55,944 bases of DNA from Nostoc sp. UCD121 (lineage in GTDB: Bacteria > Cyanobacteriota > Cyanobacteriia > Cyanobacteriales > Nostocaceae): the NCBI RefSeq assembly GCF_014222285.1, contig NZ_JACKZS010000027.1:1-55944 (forward strand), given 5' to 3'. The position numbers and the translations under genes are program-made. This document shows positions 34,247 to 44,500 of this stretch, one piece after another. Under the pieces are notes generated by a model. The model saw only the letters and a program-made list of their open reading frames with translations, searched no databases and had not been told where the DNA came from. The first letter of the stretch is position 1. Each line of letters opens with the position of its first letter.

Positions 34247-34639
34247 TGAGATTTTGTAAATTGTTTTATAACGGAGTATTTTATGTTAACGATTTTTTAA
34301 AATAACCTCTTTTCTACAGGAAATTTTATTCCTCTACTATTTTTTGTGAAGTCATCTGTAGTAAATTCTCTCGATTTCTCCTATTGTTGTGCTACTTGTA
34401 ATTTGTTTTTATTTTTCGATGATCTTGATACTTATAAATCAAGGTTTATCTAAAGATAAAATGCCAAAAACAGATATTTTTAAAGCTACATTATCTGGAA
34501 TAAATTGTCCAGATAATGTAGTTTACTGATGATTTCAATAATATTGTGAAGAACTTCATAATACTACCATCTTCAGTTTGTCCATTTGCAAGTGTCTAGG
34601 TTTGACAGAGATGTTGATTTTAACCCCATACAATACATT

Positions 34640-35458
34640 TTACTTTGTTGCCGAGCCTCGATAAATTCGCTCCATTTGCTCTGGAGAAAGAACTGTCATT
34701 GGAAACCATTCATGTGTAGAAATAGGGAGTTCTTGGGAGGATTGAAACGGTCGTTGTTGAGTTTTAGTGAAATGTATTTCCACATTGCTAGTTAAAGGTT
34801 GGCCAAGTGATGTCTCATCTATTTCCGATGGAGGAAGCTGATTTTGGGGCAAGACATAGGCATGTTTTTGTGGATCGTATGCCAAAATTTCTCCCGTCTC
34901 GATTTGATAAATCCAAGCATAAATGCTGAGTTGACCTTGGTGAAGCTTAGAGCGGATCACCGGATAAGTCCGCAAATTTTCTATTTGGGTGAGTACATTC
35001 TCAGCAATAATTATTTCTAATAGTTCTTCCCCTTCGTACTGGCTATAATTGTCTTTCACCAGCCGCCGGGTTGCCTCTGCATACTTGAGCCAGTCATGTA
35101 CAAGCGGCATTTCTACCCGCAAACTGTCTAACTTCATTAACCCTTTCATAGCACCACAATGGGAGTGGCCACAGACAATAATTTGCTGAATATCTAATGC
35201 TTGAATAGCATATTCAATTGTTGCCCCTTCACCCCCATTAGTCGCACCAAATGGTGGAATAATGTTGCCTGCATTACGGATAACGAACAATTCGCCTAAG
35301 CCGGCTTGTGTAATAAGGTTTGGATCGATACGCGAATCTGAACAGGTAATAAATAAGACTCTGGGCTTTTGACCATGAGAAAGTTGTTCAAATAGTTCTT
35401 CATTGGCGGAAAAATAGCTACTTTTGAATTCGCGCAAACCTTTAATCAATTTTTTCAT
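34640..35458 (-). CDS. ccaA: Beta-class carbonic anhydrase (CcaA type)
   Basis: It interconverts CO2 and bicarbonate. In cyanobacteria CcaA works inside the carboxysome. The protein is 272 aa with zinc ligands Cys39, His98 and Cys101 and the Asp41-Arg43 dyad in CSDSR, plus the VCGHSHCGAMKG block. Beyond the usual catalytic domain there is a C-terminal extension of about 75 residues ending EQMERIYRGS, like the carboxysomal CcaA whose tail docks onto CcmM. The length also fits CcaA. The start is ATG 35458. It is a single gene. The AT-rich upstream gap (35459-35797) should hold its promoter. Confidence 0.93.
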   Translation of the reverse strand: MKKLIKGLREFKSSYFSANEELFEQLSHGQKPRVLFITCSDSRIDPNLITQAGLGELFVIRNAGNIIPPFGATNGGEGATIEYAIQALDIQQIIVCGHSHCGAMKGLMKLDSLRVEMPLVHDWLKYAEATRRLVKDNYSQYEGEELLEIIIAENVLTQIENLRTYPVIRSKLHQGQLSIYAWIYQIETGEILAYDPQKHAYVLPQNQLPPSEIDETSLGQPLTSNVEIHFTKTQQRPFQSSQELPISTHEWFPMTVLSPEQMERIYRGSATK

Positions 35459-35797
35459 AGAAGTACCTAAATAAACAAGTAATACTTGGAAGTTTTGATG
35501 AAAATTGAATTCTAAAATTAAGGAAGTAGGGACGGGTTCTATATATAAACAGATTGGCTTAATTGATAGGCTTTTGCCATTGCACTATCGGCTTAGTAAA
35601 AAGGTGGGATTCATTCTAGTGTCGTTTAAGCAGTCTTATAAAACTACTCTCTTTAGCCACATTTTTAATGTGAAATATATCTACAATTAGTCATAAATTT
35701 GGTATTTTTATCCTTCCACTCATCTAATTTCACATTCTCTATCTACACAAGCGATCGCTCACTGCGGAAATTTCACCGAAGAGAGCAGGATAAGTTG
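35459..35797. other. AT-rich intergenic region upstream of ccaA
   Basis: About 340 bases between the ccaA start and the 3' end of the five-PAS kinase, both minus-strand genes. One GCGATCGC site is present. Short open frames exist but none has a start signal or a recognisable product. I see no repeat or RNA gene. Confidence 0.5.
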
Positions 35798-38700
35798 TCA
35801 TGGGATGATAACCGTTGCGATCGCATCCAGCAGGCATTGCGGGTAGAGCGGTTTTGCCAGATGCGCTTGAAATCCAGCAACGAGGATTTTCTGTCGATTT
35901 GTGTCACCGGCATAGGCGGTCAGGGCGATCGCGGGAATATCCCGGTTGAATTGAGGCGGTAAAGCGCGAACCTGACGAATGAAGGTGTAGCCATCCATTT
36001 CTGGCATCCCAATATCGCTGATCAGCAGATCGAATTGAGCTTGGGTCAGTAACCGTAGGGCTTCGGTAGCAGAGGAGACTGCCCGCACGGTCGCGCCTTC
36101 CTGCTCCAGTACAACCTTAACCAGTTCTAGAGAATCTGCCTCATCATCTACCACTATCGCTCGCAGATTCTCTAAATTCGGCGTTTGATTGTTGAGGTAA
36201 TCAGGAGCATCGGGACTTGGTATAGGCATTAATGGCAACTGCACCGTAAAGGTTGCCCCAAGCCCTTCGCCGGTACTTACAGCCGTAATGGTGCCGCCAT
36301 GCGCTTCGACCACCTGACGAGCGATCGCCAGCCCTAAGCCCAATCCGCCAAAAGAACGAGTCGTAGAACTGTCTTGCTGTTGGAATAACTCAAATACATG
36401 GGGCAAAAATCCGGGTTGGATGCCCTTTCCGGTATCACTAACTTGAATTTGAGCATAGCGATCGACAGAGGTGAGTTGCACCGTCACCCGTCCCCCTGTA
36501 GAGTTGAATTTAATCGCATTCGATAGTAAATTCCAAACCACCTGTTGCAGCCTGTCTGCATCTCCTCTCACCTGCCCTACCGATGGGTCAAGCAACACCT
36601 CAAGCTGAATCGCTTTTGCTTCTGCGGCTAAACGAACAGTTTCTAAAGCCGCCGCAATCGGCTCAGATAAATCGATAGCTCCAAAGCTAAGGACGAGTTT
36701 GCCACGAATTATCCGAGAGATATCGAGGAGATCCTCAACTAGTTGTGCCTGTTGCTTGGCATTGCGCTCGATCGCGCTTAACCCCTGCTGGAGTTTGTCG
36801 GAATTGACAAGGGGTGATTGTAGTAGTTTTGCCCAGCCCAAAATCGGGTTAAGCGGTGTTCGTAGTTCGTGGGAGAGAACAGCCAGAAATTCATCTTTCA
36901 TACGGTTGGCACGTTCTGCTGCTTCCCGTGCGGCTTGCTCTTGCCGAAGTAGCTGTTCCCGTTGGGCTTCGGCTTGTTTTTGTTGCGTAATATTCAATAC
37001 CGTGCCACTGAAGCGTAGTGGTTTTCCCATTGCATCATAGTAGGCTTGCCCTTTTGCCCGAAGCCAGCGTTCAGCTTTATCCTCAATGCCGATCGTCCGA
37101 TACTCAGTGTCATAAAAGCCACCTGATACTGGATTGAGCGCCGCTTGAACAATTTCCTGAAGGCGATCGCGGTCATCGGGATGTAAGCCCTCAAAAAATA
37201 ACTCAATGCTACTCTCACCATCGGGCGATAGCCCAAACATGGCTTTGCAGCCTGTATCCCATTTCAATTCTCCTGTAATGAGATTCCAATCCCAGGTTCC
37301 CAATTGGGCGGAGGTGATTGCCATACGCAAACGGTCTTCATTCTCCCGCAGGGCTTCTTCTGCCTGTTTGCGATCGGTGATGTCAATAACTGACCCGATG
37401 TAGCCTTTATAATGACGATCCGCCCCAAACCAGGGACTTGCTGCATCGATCGCCCACCGATACTCTCCGTCCTGACGGCGTAAACGGTATTCTGCTCGAA
37501 AGGCTTCGTGACGAGTATTAGAGCTTACAAATGTTTCTTTAGCAAATGCACAATCCTCTGGATGCAACGCGTCCAGCCAACCAAAACCCAGTCCCGTTGC
37601 TTCGGTTTGCCCTGTGAATTCGTACCAGCTTTGACTAAGGTAGGTGCAGTATCCGGTGGCATCCGTGACCCAAACCATTACAGGTGCATTATCTGCCATA
37701 CTGCGGAATCGTTCTTCACTCTGGCGTAGGGCTTCCTCGACTTGAATCTGTTCGGTGATATCTTCACAGACGGTATTAATGCCAATTACGCGATCGCCAT
37801 CCTTTAACGGCAAGAAGCTTTCTAGCCAGACACGCTGTACTCCTGGTTGTGCTGGAGTTTCCCCCCGAATTTCGACGTTTAGTAGTGCTTCTCCCGTTTC
37901 TAAGATCGGGCGCAGCAACTCTTCGGCAGTATCTGCGATGTTAGGTAGCAACTCTCGAATTGTTCGCCCAATGTGTTCCTCTACGGAAAATCCATTGATT
38001 TCTGCCAATCGCTGGTTAATCCGCACAAAGCGCAAGTCGGTATCGAGAACGTTCAACCCGATTGGAGCAGACTGGTAGATGGTTTCAATTTCAGCCAGTT
38101 GTCTGTGCAAGGTTGTCCGACTTTCTTCTAATTCGGCTTCCAGTTGCTGACGTTCTGTGATATCTGCTGTCATCCCAATCAATCGGGTTAACTGCCCCTG
38201 CTGGTCAAACAGCGCACGTCCGCTTTCCTCCAATATTACGATTTGACCATCCGGGCGCACGAATCGATAGGTGATTTTGTAAGTACTGTTCTCAGGTGCA
38301 AGTGCCTGTAAGCCTGCCAAAAGGCGATCGCGATCGTCAGGATGGACTCGTTGAAAATAATTAGTACCTGTGTCCTGTTGTGCCGATGACGACCTTAACC
38401 CCAGGATGGAAGCAGATTGAGGCGATCGCTTGACCACATCGAGGTTTGGCTGCCACTCAAAGGTAAACATCCAGGCAACTTCCATTGCCAATTGGTTGCG
38501 CTCTTCGCTCTCCCGCAGTGCTGTATTTACCTGCTCTAACTGGGCAGTTCGTTCGGCAACGCGCTGTTCTAGTTCTTGGTTAGCGCGTTGTAGGGCGGCT
38601 TCCGTCTCTTTTTGCTGGGTCATGTCACGGGCAACGCAGTACATCACTCCTCGGTCAATCTGCGGTGATGCTGTCCATGCCAGCCATCGGTAGCTACCAT

Positions 38701-39040
38701 TCTTCGTCCGGTAACGATTCTCAAAATAGAGCGTTGGTACTCCCGTATTCAACTTCTCCATTTCTCGCAGTGTGGCAGAGTGGTCATCTGGATGCACGAA
38801 GTCCAGAAAAGGACTGGCTAAGAATTCTGCTTCTGAGTAACCGAGGGTTTGAGTAAAGACAGAGTTGATCCGTTTAAAGTAGCCATCCAGTCCAATGACC
38901 GACAGCAGATCGAGCGATCGCTCAAAGAAAAAGGCTTCTTCAGATGGCGATGCTACATCGCCATCTTCCTGAGTGTTCACGGCTGGGAAGCTTTGCGATT
39001 TTAAAGGAGGATCTGCTTCACACAAACGCATTTGCTCCAT
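35798..39040 (-). CDS. Five-PAS hybrid sensor histidine kinase
   Basis: This 1080-aa protein has no membrane span and is likely a cytoplasmic sensor. Five PAS folds follow one another at about residues 25-145, 185-300, 310-435, 445-560 and 570-690. Several end with the PAC pattern (WLAWTASPQ, YKGYIGSVIDITD). A short coiled coil lies between PAS1 and PAS2. HisKA has phospho-acceptor His724 in LSHELRTPLNPI. The HATPase domain has N, G1 and G2 motifs (NLLSNAIKFN, DTGKGI, GGLGLGLAI). A C-terminal receiver has Asp1009 in SDIGMPEMDG and the KP lysine. Some PAS domains may bind heme, flavin or another chromophore, but no ligand residue is certain. Target regulator unknown; the convergent region has only repeats. 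Confidence 0.93.
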   Translation of the reverse strand: MEQMRLCEADPPLKSQSFPAVNTQEDGDVASPSEEAFFFERSLDLLSVIGLDGYFKRINSVFTQTLGYSEAEFLASPFLDFVHPDDHSATLREMEKLNTGVPTLYFENRYRTKNGSYRWLAWTASPQIDRGVMYCVARDMTQQKETEAALQRANQELEQRVAERTAQLEQVNTALRESEERNQLAMEVAWMFTFEWQPNLDVVKRSPQSASILGLRSSSAQQDTGTNYFQRVHPDDRDRLLAGLQALAPENSTYKITYRFVRPDGQIVILEESGRALFDQQGQLTRLIGMTADITERQQLEAELEESRTTLHRQLAEIETIYQSAPIGLNVLDTDLRFVRINQRLAEINGFSVEEHIGRTIRELLPNIADTAEELLRPILETGEALLNVEIRGETPAQPGVQRVWLESFLPLKDGDRVIGINTVCEDITEQIQVEEALRQSEERFRSMADNAPVMVWVTDATGYCTYLSQSWYEFTGQTEATGLGFGWLDALHPEDCAFAKETFVSSNTRHEAFRAEYRLRRQDGEYRWAIDAASPWFGADRHYKGYIGSVIDITDRKQAEEALRENEDRLRMAITSAQLGTWDWNLITGELKWDTGCKAMFGLSPDGESSIELFFEGLHPDDRDRLQEIVQAALNPVSGGFYDTEYRTIGIEDKAERWLRAKGQAYYDAMGKPLRFSGTVLNITQQKQAEAQREQLLRQEQAAREAAERANRMKDEFLAVLSHELRTPLNPILGWAKLLQSPLVNSDKLQQGLSAIERNAKQQAQLVEDLLDISRIIRGKLVLSFGAIDLSEPIAAALETVRLAAEAKAIQLEVLLDPSVGQVRGDADRLQQVVWNLLSNAIKFNSTGGRVTVQLTSVDRYAQIQVSDTGKGIQPGFLPHVFELFQQQDSSTTRSFGGLGLGLAIARQVVEAHGGTITAVSTGEGLGATFTVQLPLMPIPSPDAPDYLNNQTPNLENLRAIVVDDEADSLELVKVVLEQEGATVRAVSSATEALRLLTQAQFDLLISDIGMPEMDGYTFIRQVRALPPQFNRDIPAIALTAYAGDTNRQKILVAGFQAHLAKPLYPQCLLDAIATVIIP

Positions 39041-39568
39041 AATAAATAACTATAGTAGCGGATTTCTACCCAAAATTGCTTACCGCCATTTTGGTTTGGG
39101 CCACCCTACATGTAGATTTTATGAAGCCCAGGGGGGCAGAAGCCTTGATTTCTCACAAGTGAGAAATCAAGGAGTGTGGGAGGTGTGGGAGGATGGGGAA
39201 GAAATCTGACCCCGCACACTCCGCACACTATGCATGAGAAATCCGGGAGAAGGTGTATGAACTATTCGGCTAACCAAAACGTGGCGAGATTTGACGCGAT
39301 TGCATAGGAGTGCAGTATATTTATTTGATTGCGTGAAAAAACTCAGTACAACTCAAAAAGCCTTCTTTCCTATTACCTATTGCCTCTTCAATACTGCTAG
39401 GTTAAAGGGAAAAGGAGTGGAAGGCATGATATATAAAAGGTTTTTCCCCTTCACCTAAAGCATATTCGATGAAATCCCACGCCGGATAGTGTAACGGAAG
39501 TTGCTGCATTATTTATTGTGAAAGTTAGGAGGATCAACAATAGGTAAGAAACAAACTTAAACATAAAT
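39041..39568. other. Divergent intergenic region with dispersed repeat
   Basis: It holds the 80-bp repeat copy at 39143-39222, a GTTTTGG-containing motif near 39089, and further downstream AGGAGG at 39531, a strong ribosome binding site that is not followed by a usable start (the frame stops at once). The Crp/Fnr gene begins at ATG 39569 without its own clear Shine-Dalgarno. No other gene is seen. Confidence 0.5.
39143..39222. repeat. 80-bp dispersed repeat, copy 2
   Basis: This copy is identical by eye to the 80 bases at 4472-4551, with the same two hairpins (CTTGATTTCTCAC stem, then GGAGTGTG/CACACTCC). Both copies are followed within 20-40 bases by AAATCCGGG, so the full element may be longer, with a variable part. 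Confidence 0.8.
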
Positions 39569-40276
39569 ATGACTACTGAAAACATTCTACTTGCCGCCTT
39601 GCCCCCTGATTTGTACAAGCAGCTCGAAAAAAATATGCAGCAGGTCGAGCTTTCATACGGCGAGATCCTCAACCGACCTGGCGAAACCATAGAAGAAGTC
39701 TACTTCCCTCTCACCTGCCTGATCTCAGTCACCATCACCATGATGGATGGCATGACAGTTGAAGCCGGAGTGGTCGGAAGCCGTGAGATGGTCGGAATCA
39801 ACGCCTTCATGGGCGGTCGGGAAACGACGCAGACTGAGTATATTGTCCAGGTACCGGGAAAAGCGGTAAGAATGAAAGCAGATTTGCTGCTCAATGAGTT
39901 CGATACCAATAAGTCGCTGCGCGATGTGATGCTGAAATACACGCAGGCTTATATGGCGCAAATCTCGCAGAACGTTGCCTGCAACCGCCTTCATACTATA
40001 GAACAACGCATGGCCCGTTGGCTGCTCGAATCCAGCGATCGTCTCAACTCAGATCAACTGTTCCTATCGCATGAGTTCCTCTCTCACATGCTGGGCGTGC
40101 GCCGCGCTAGTATCAGCGAAACCGCCAGTCATTTACAAGACAAAGGTCTAATTCAATACAGCCGAAATCAAATCAAAACCATTGATCGGCAAGGACTAGA
40201 AGAGACTTCCTGCGAGTGTTATGGGGTAATCAAACAGGAATACGATCGCTTGCTAAACTTTAAGCTAGAGAAATAA
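39569..40276 (+). CDS. Crp/Fnr family transcription regulator
   Basis: This protein is 235 aa. Residues 1-120 form a cyclic-nucleotide-binding type beta-roll (VYFPLTCLISVTITMMDG, VEAGVVGSREMVGINAFMGG), followed by the long dimer helix and a winged helix-turn-helix at about 165-215 (LSHEFLSHMLGVRRASISETASHLQ). The residues that bind cAMP in CRP are not obvious and there is no Fnr-type cysteine cluster at the N-terminus, so the signal is unknown. The start ATG 39569 follows a stop, so no longer start is possible. Its DNA is somewhat more GC-rich than that of its neighbours. It is divergent from the five-PAS kinase and convergent with the PAS protein; any of these may be linked. Confidence 0.88.
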   Translation: MTTENILLAALPPDLYKQLEKNMQQVELSYGEILNRPGETIEEVYFPLTCLISVTITMMDGMTVEAGVVGSREMVGINAFMGGRETTQTEYIVQVPGKAVRMKADLLLNEFDTNKSLRDVMLKYTQAYMAQISQNVACNRLHTIEQRMARWLLESSDRLNSDQLFLSHEFLSHMLGVRRASISETASHLQDKGLIQYSRNQIKTIDRQGLEETSCECYGVIKQEYDRLLNFKLEK

Positions 40277-40291
40277 TGGATAAAGTTTTTC

Positions 40292-40915
40292 TCACCTTTC
40301 TAACCCTAATAAAGGCTGTTGCGATACATGATGGATGTCGCGCACCATCCAGCGCAAGCCTGTTAACTTACCTTTAACGTCGCGGATACGAGCTACAGTC
40401 ATAGCAGCCTCAAAAGGCTCACATTTACGGGGCTGTATGTGTAATATCAACTCTTGTACATAGTCACATTCACACTCGTGCATCTGGCTTAGTAGACAAC
40501 GAAACGCTTGACGTTCTTCTATTGCGATGAAACAGACTAACAGCTTGTTTACCAAAAATCGCTGTTGAAGATTGAACAGTATGGCAGCGGCATGATTAGC
40601 TGACTGAATTTTCCCTTGTGTGTCACTCACTAAATAAGCATTTGGGATAAACTCGAATAGGTCTTGGTAGCGCTTGTATTCCTCTCTCAGCCGCGCTTGT
40701 ACATTTACCAATTTTTGAGTTTGCTCGGACAGTTTCTCTGTAGCTATTTCTAAGGTTTTTGAAGTAGCCTCAAGTTCCTTCAAGGCTGCTAACAGCAAAT
40801 CAGCTTCTGGCTGTACTGCGGTGTTCGTATCTTGGTACAAATTAGCTAAACACCCTTGTAATGACTGTAATTGCTGGGTAAACATGTCTAGGTTCACGCT
40901 CAATTCAGGTGACAT
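40292..40915 (-). CDS. PAS-domain protein with coiled coil
   Basis: This protein is 207 aa from ATG 40915 (MSPELSVNLDMF); a TTG eight codons earlier is weaker. The N-terminal helical region (about residues 1-85, KELEATSKTLEIATEKLSEQ) is predicted coiled coil. A PAS domain follows at about 85-200 (YQDLFEFIPNAYLVSDTQGKIQSANHAAAILFN, ending with a PAC-like GLRWMVRDIHH). No kinase or DNA-binding domain follows, so it may be a stand-alone sensor that partners one of the nearby kinases. The stop is 15 bases from the Crp/Fnr stop (convergent). Start choice is moderately certain. Confidence 0.85.
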   Translation of the reverse strand: MSPELSVNLDMFTQQLQSLQGCLANLYQDTNTAVQPEADLLLAALKELEATSKTLEIATEKLSEQTQKLVNVQARLREEYKRYQDLFEFIPNAYLVSDTQGKIQSANHAAAILFNLQQRFLVNKLLVCFIAIEERQAFRCLLSQMHECECDYVQELILHIQPRKCEPFEAAMTVARIRDVKGKLTGLRWMVRDIHHVSQQPLLGLER

Positions 40916-41558
40916 CCAAGTTGAAATTCCTGAATACAAGAAAAATTACTCAATTTATAATGGGTTATTTGACGTTGAGAGTCCGTCCGATACCGTACCT
41001 ATTGAGCGTATAAGCATAATGCTTTTACCAAAGCTCAACAAAAAAAACCGCGATCGCAACAATTAAGTCAGTCTGGCTGAATTACTATAAATACCGCAGC
41101 GAAAAGTGTATCGCGTCGTTTTGTAAAAAAATGAACTAGGCTAAAACCCAATACAGTTAAGATAAGCCCAAAATCCTCATGTAGAAACGCGATTTATCGC
41201 GTCTTGAAAGACTACACCAATAAAAATACGCAGAAAAACTGTCTGTCGAGATTGGGTGTAAGGTTATAAGATTATAAGAGTTTTTTGACCTATACCCCTT
41301 GTCCAAAGCCTTGATTTTGCTCATTGCTTCAGTTAAACCTCATCTATGTTGAAACCTAGAGTTTTTTAAAAGATATATTTATGTAGGTTGGGTGGAGTGA
41401 AACGTAACCCAACATTACCACCAAATTTTATGTTGGGTTACGCGATCGCTGCACCCAACCTACAAAACTACGGTTCTCAAGGTAGATGAGGTTTAATAAC
41501 AGTTTCAGATTTTAGATTTTGGTTCAAAATTATGTGTAGCAAGCCGAACTAAATCATA
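40916..41558. other. Intergenic region upstream of the signalling run
   Basis: About 640 bases without a gene. It has a small hairpin ACGCGATttATCGCGT near 41188-41203 and a nested inverted repeat at 41333-41496 (described separately). The promoter of the kinase at 41559 must lie here, but no clear consensus was picked out. Confidence 0.5.
41333..41496. repeat. Nested inverted repeat (81-bp hairpin inside a wider one)
   Basis: The outer arms are TTAAACCTCATCT (41333-41345) and its complement (41484-41496). Inside lies an 81-bp element with ends GTAGGTTGGGT/ACCCAACCTAC (41383-41393, 41453-41463) and inner arms GTAACCCAACAT/ATGTTGGGTTAC (41404-41415, 41430-41441). The GTAGGTTGGGT type is a very common cyanobacterial mobile hairpin. 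It may have inserted into an older repeat. Confidence 0.8.
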
Positions 41559-44500
41559 ATGCGTTCTTGGTTAAACAGTACACTTCGCATTCGCTTAGTA
41601 TTTCTCGTCCTTTTAGCTGTTGTTCCAGCACTAGGATTAATTCTGTATACTGCTTCCGAACAACGGCGTACCGCTACAGCAGAAGCACAAGAACAGACAC
41701 TACGGCTGGCGAGATTGGCGGCTAATAACCAAAAACAGGTTGTAGAAGGAACCCGTCAACTGCTGATCATATTGGCACAGCTGCCAGTTGTCCGTCAGGG
41801 GAATTCAGCAGAGTGTAATCAATTGCTGACCGATATGCTGAAACAACATTCAGCTTATGCGAATTTTGCCGTACTTGATGGTCAAGGAAACCCGATTTGT
41901 ACTGGGATTGCCTACTCTGGCTCTGTGAATCTCAGAGACCGCAGTTATTTCCAACGTGCTTTGCAAACCCGGAAATTTGTGGTTGGTGATTATCAAATAG
42001 ATCGCGTCACTAAAAAAGCTACCCTGAATTTTGCTTACCCAATTTTAGACAAGGCAGGGCGAGTGCAAACTTTAGTTGTAGCTGCACTTGATTTAGCTCA
42101 GTTAAATCAGTTGGCGGCGCAAGTAAAAATGCCCCAAGGCTCGGTGCTGAGTTTGGTTGACAAGAAAGGAACACTTTTAGTCCGCTATCCCAATACGCAA
42201 AATTGGGTAGGCAAATCTTTATCACCAGATGCTTTCGCCAGAATGAAAATCGCTCAGGTTGAGGGAATTGATGAAGTGACTAGCTTTGATGGTGTGCCGC
42301 GAATCTTTGCCTTTATTCCTTTGGGCGATAATCCAGTCAACCCCGATGGATATATCAGAATTGGTATTCCCAAGTCTGAAGTTTTTGCTAATGCTGATAG
42401 TTTATTATTCAGAAACTTAATTAGTTTAGGTGCAGTTACTTTTTTAGCGATCGCAGCTGCTTGGGTAGGTGGAGATGTATTTTTTCTCAACCAAATACAA
42501 TCTTTAGTGCAAACAGCCAAGACCTTGGGTGGTGGTCAACTCAACACACGTACTGGAATTTCTTATACATCGGGAGAACTTGGTCAACTGGCGCAAGCGA
42601 TTGACGAAATGGCCGCAGCACTAGAAGCACGGGAAATGGCGATCGCTTCTTTGAGCCAAAATATGCAAACTTTATTTGAGTTAATTCCCATTGGCATTCT
42701 GATCACGGAAGATATGGGATTTAAGGAAGTAAAATCTAACCCAGCACTTGCTGAGATTTTAGGTATCTCGCCTGGAGTTAATCTTTCCTCTACTCCCGTT
42801 AATGCCCCGCGTCCATCTTACAAAATTTTGCGGCAGGGAAAGGAACTCTCACCAGAAGAATATCCGCTACGCTATGCAGCTATTCACAATATAGAAGTCA
42901 AAGGCACAGAAGTTGATATTGTTCGCGGTGATGGCAGTATATTTAATTTATTTGGTTATGCTGCTCCCCTAGTTGATGAGCAGGGTAATCCCAGAGGAGC
43001 GGTAGCTGCATTTTTGAATATTACTGAACGCAAGCAGACAGAAGAACGCACCCGTAAGTTGATGAGTCAGGTGCAACATCAAGCCAATATCTTAAATGCA
43101 ATTCTCTCTGCCTCAGTGGATCATATTTATATTTTTGATCAGGATGGTCGTTATCAGTATGTCAGTAAAGGCGGCGCTGCGGTTTTAGGTTATCGGCCAG
43201 AGGATATAGTCAGTAAAGCTTGGCAAGAACTTGATTTTGCCCCAGAAACGTTTGCGACGATGCGTCGGGTAGACAGCGAACGAAAAACAGTAATGACAAC
43301 CGGGCAACCCATCAGAGCCGAGATTGAATATAACACTGCTGATGGAATACATTGTTACGAATATATTTTGGCTCCTTTATATAATCCTGAGCAAGCGATC
43401 GCAGGTGTAATTGCTATATCTCGTGATATTAGCGATCGCAAGCAAACAGAACAAGCACTGCAACAAAGCGAACAACGCCTCAGAATGGCACAAAGAGCAG
43501 GAAAAATTGGGACTTGGGAGTGGGATGTAACTACTGGTGAGGTATCTTGGTCGGAAGGAATCTGGGAGATTTTGGGGTTGGAAATAGGTACAGAAGAACC
43601 TGGCGTGAAACCTTGGGTTGATTTTATCCATCCTGACGATCGCCCACAGGTCATGGAAGGAGTAGAAAAAGTATTAGCTGAAGGTAAGGAATATTACGAC
43701 GAATTCCGCATTGTCCGCAGAGATAATACAGTTATTTGGGTAGCATCGAAAGGGCAAATTATCCGAGATGCAGACGGACAAGCCGAGCGGTTTTTAGGAG
43801 TCAACATTGACATTAGCAATCGCAGGCGAGCCGAAGAAGAACGCGAAGAATTACTGCTACGCGAACAAGCTGCACGAGAAGCAGCCGAAAATGCCAACCG
43901 CATTAAAGATGAATTTTTGGCGGTGTTGTCTCATGAATTGCGAACGCCGCTAAATCCGATACTCGGCTGGATAACATTGCTGCGGACTCGCCAATTAAGT
44001 GAGGAGAAAAAAGCGATCGCTTTAGAAACAATCGAACGCAATGCTAAATTACAAACTCAACTGATTGCTGATTTATTAGATGTATCCCGCATTCTGCAAG
44101 GCAAATTAACGCTGAACATTTCTTCAGTTGATTTAGCGGCAACTATTGCAGCTGCCAATGAAACAGTCGCTTTAGCAGCAGAAGCTAAATCGATTCAAAT
44201 TCACACTGAGATTGCACCAGATGTCCAGCTTTTTATGGGTGATGCTAGTCGCCTGCAACAAGTGGTGTGGAATTTGCTGACTAATGCGGTGAAGTTTACC
44301 CCAACTGGCGGCGAGGTAAAAATCAAATTAGAGTCTACTAATACTTGCACTCAGATTCAAGTTAGCGATACAGGCAAGGGCATTACACCAGACTTTTTAC
44401 CTTACGTGTTTGAAACATTCCGCCAAGCTGATAGTGCCACAACACGCAAGTTTGGCGGCTTGGGATTAGGATTAGCAATTGTCCGGCACATTGTAGAAAT

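Larger units (their letters stand above)
33795..34639. other. 845-base gene-poor region between DUF1772 and ccaA
   Basis: It holds a hairpin GCCCCGTCCT/AGGACGG followed by CTTTT (33821-33845), a shape seen at ends of IS200/IS605 elements or terminators; a transposase remnant (33858-34007); a 163-bp MITE (34084-34246); and then about 350 AT-rich bases without a gene, including an inverted repeat TTATCTGGA..TCCAGATAA near 34491-34516. Confidence 0.55.
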
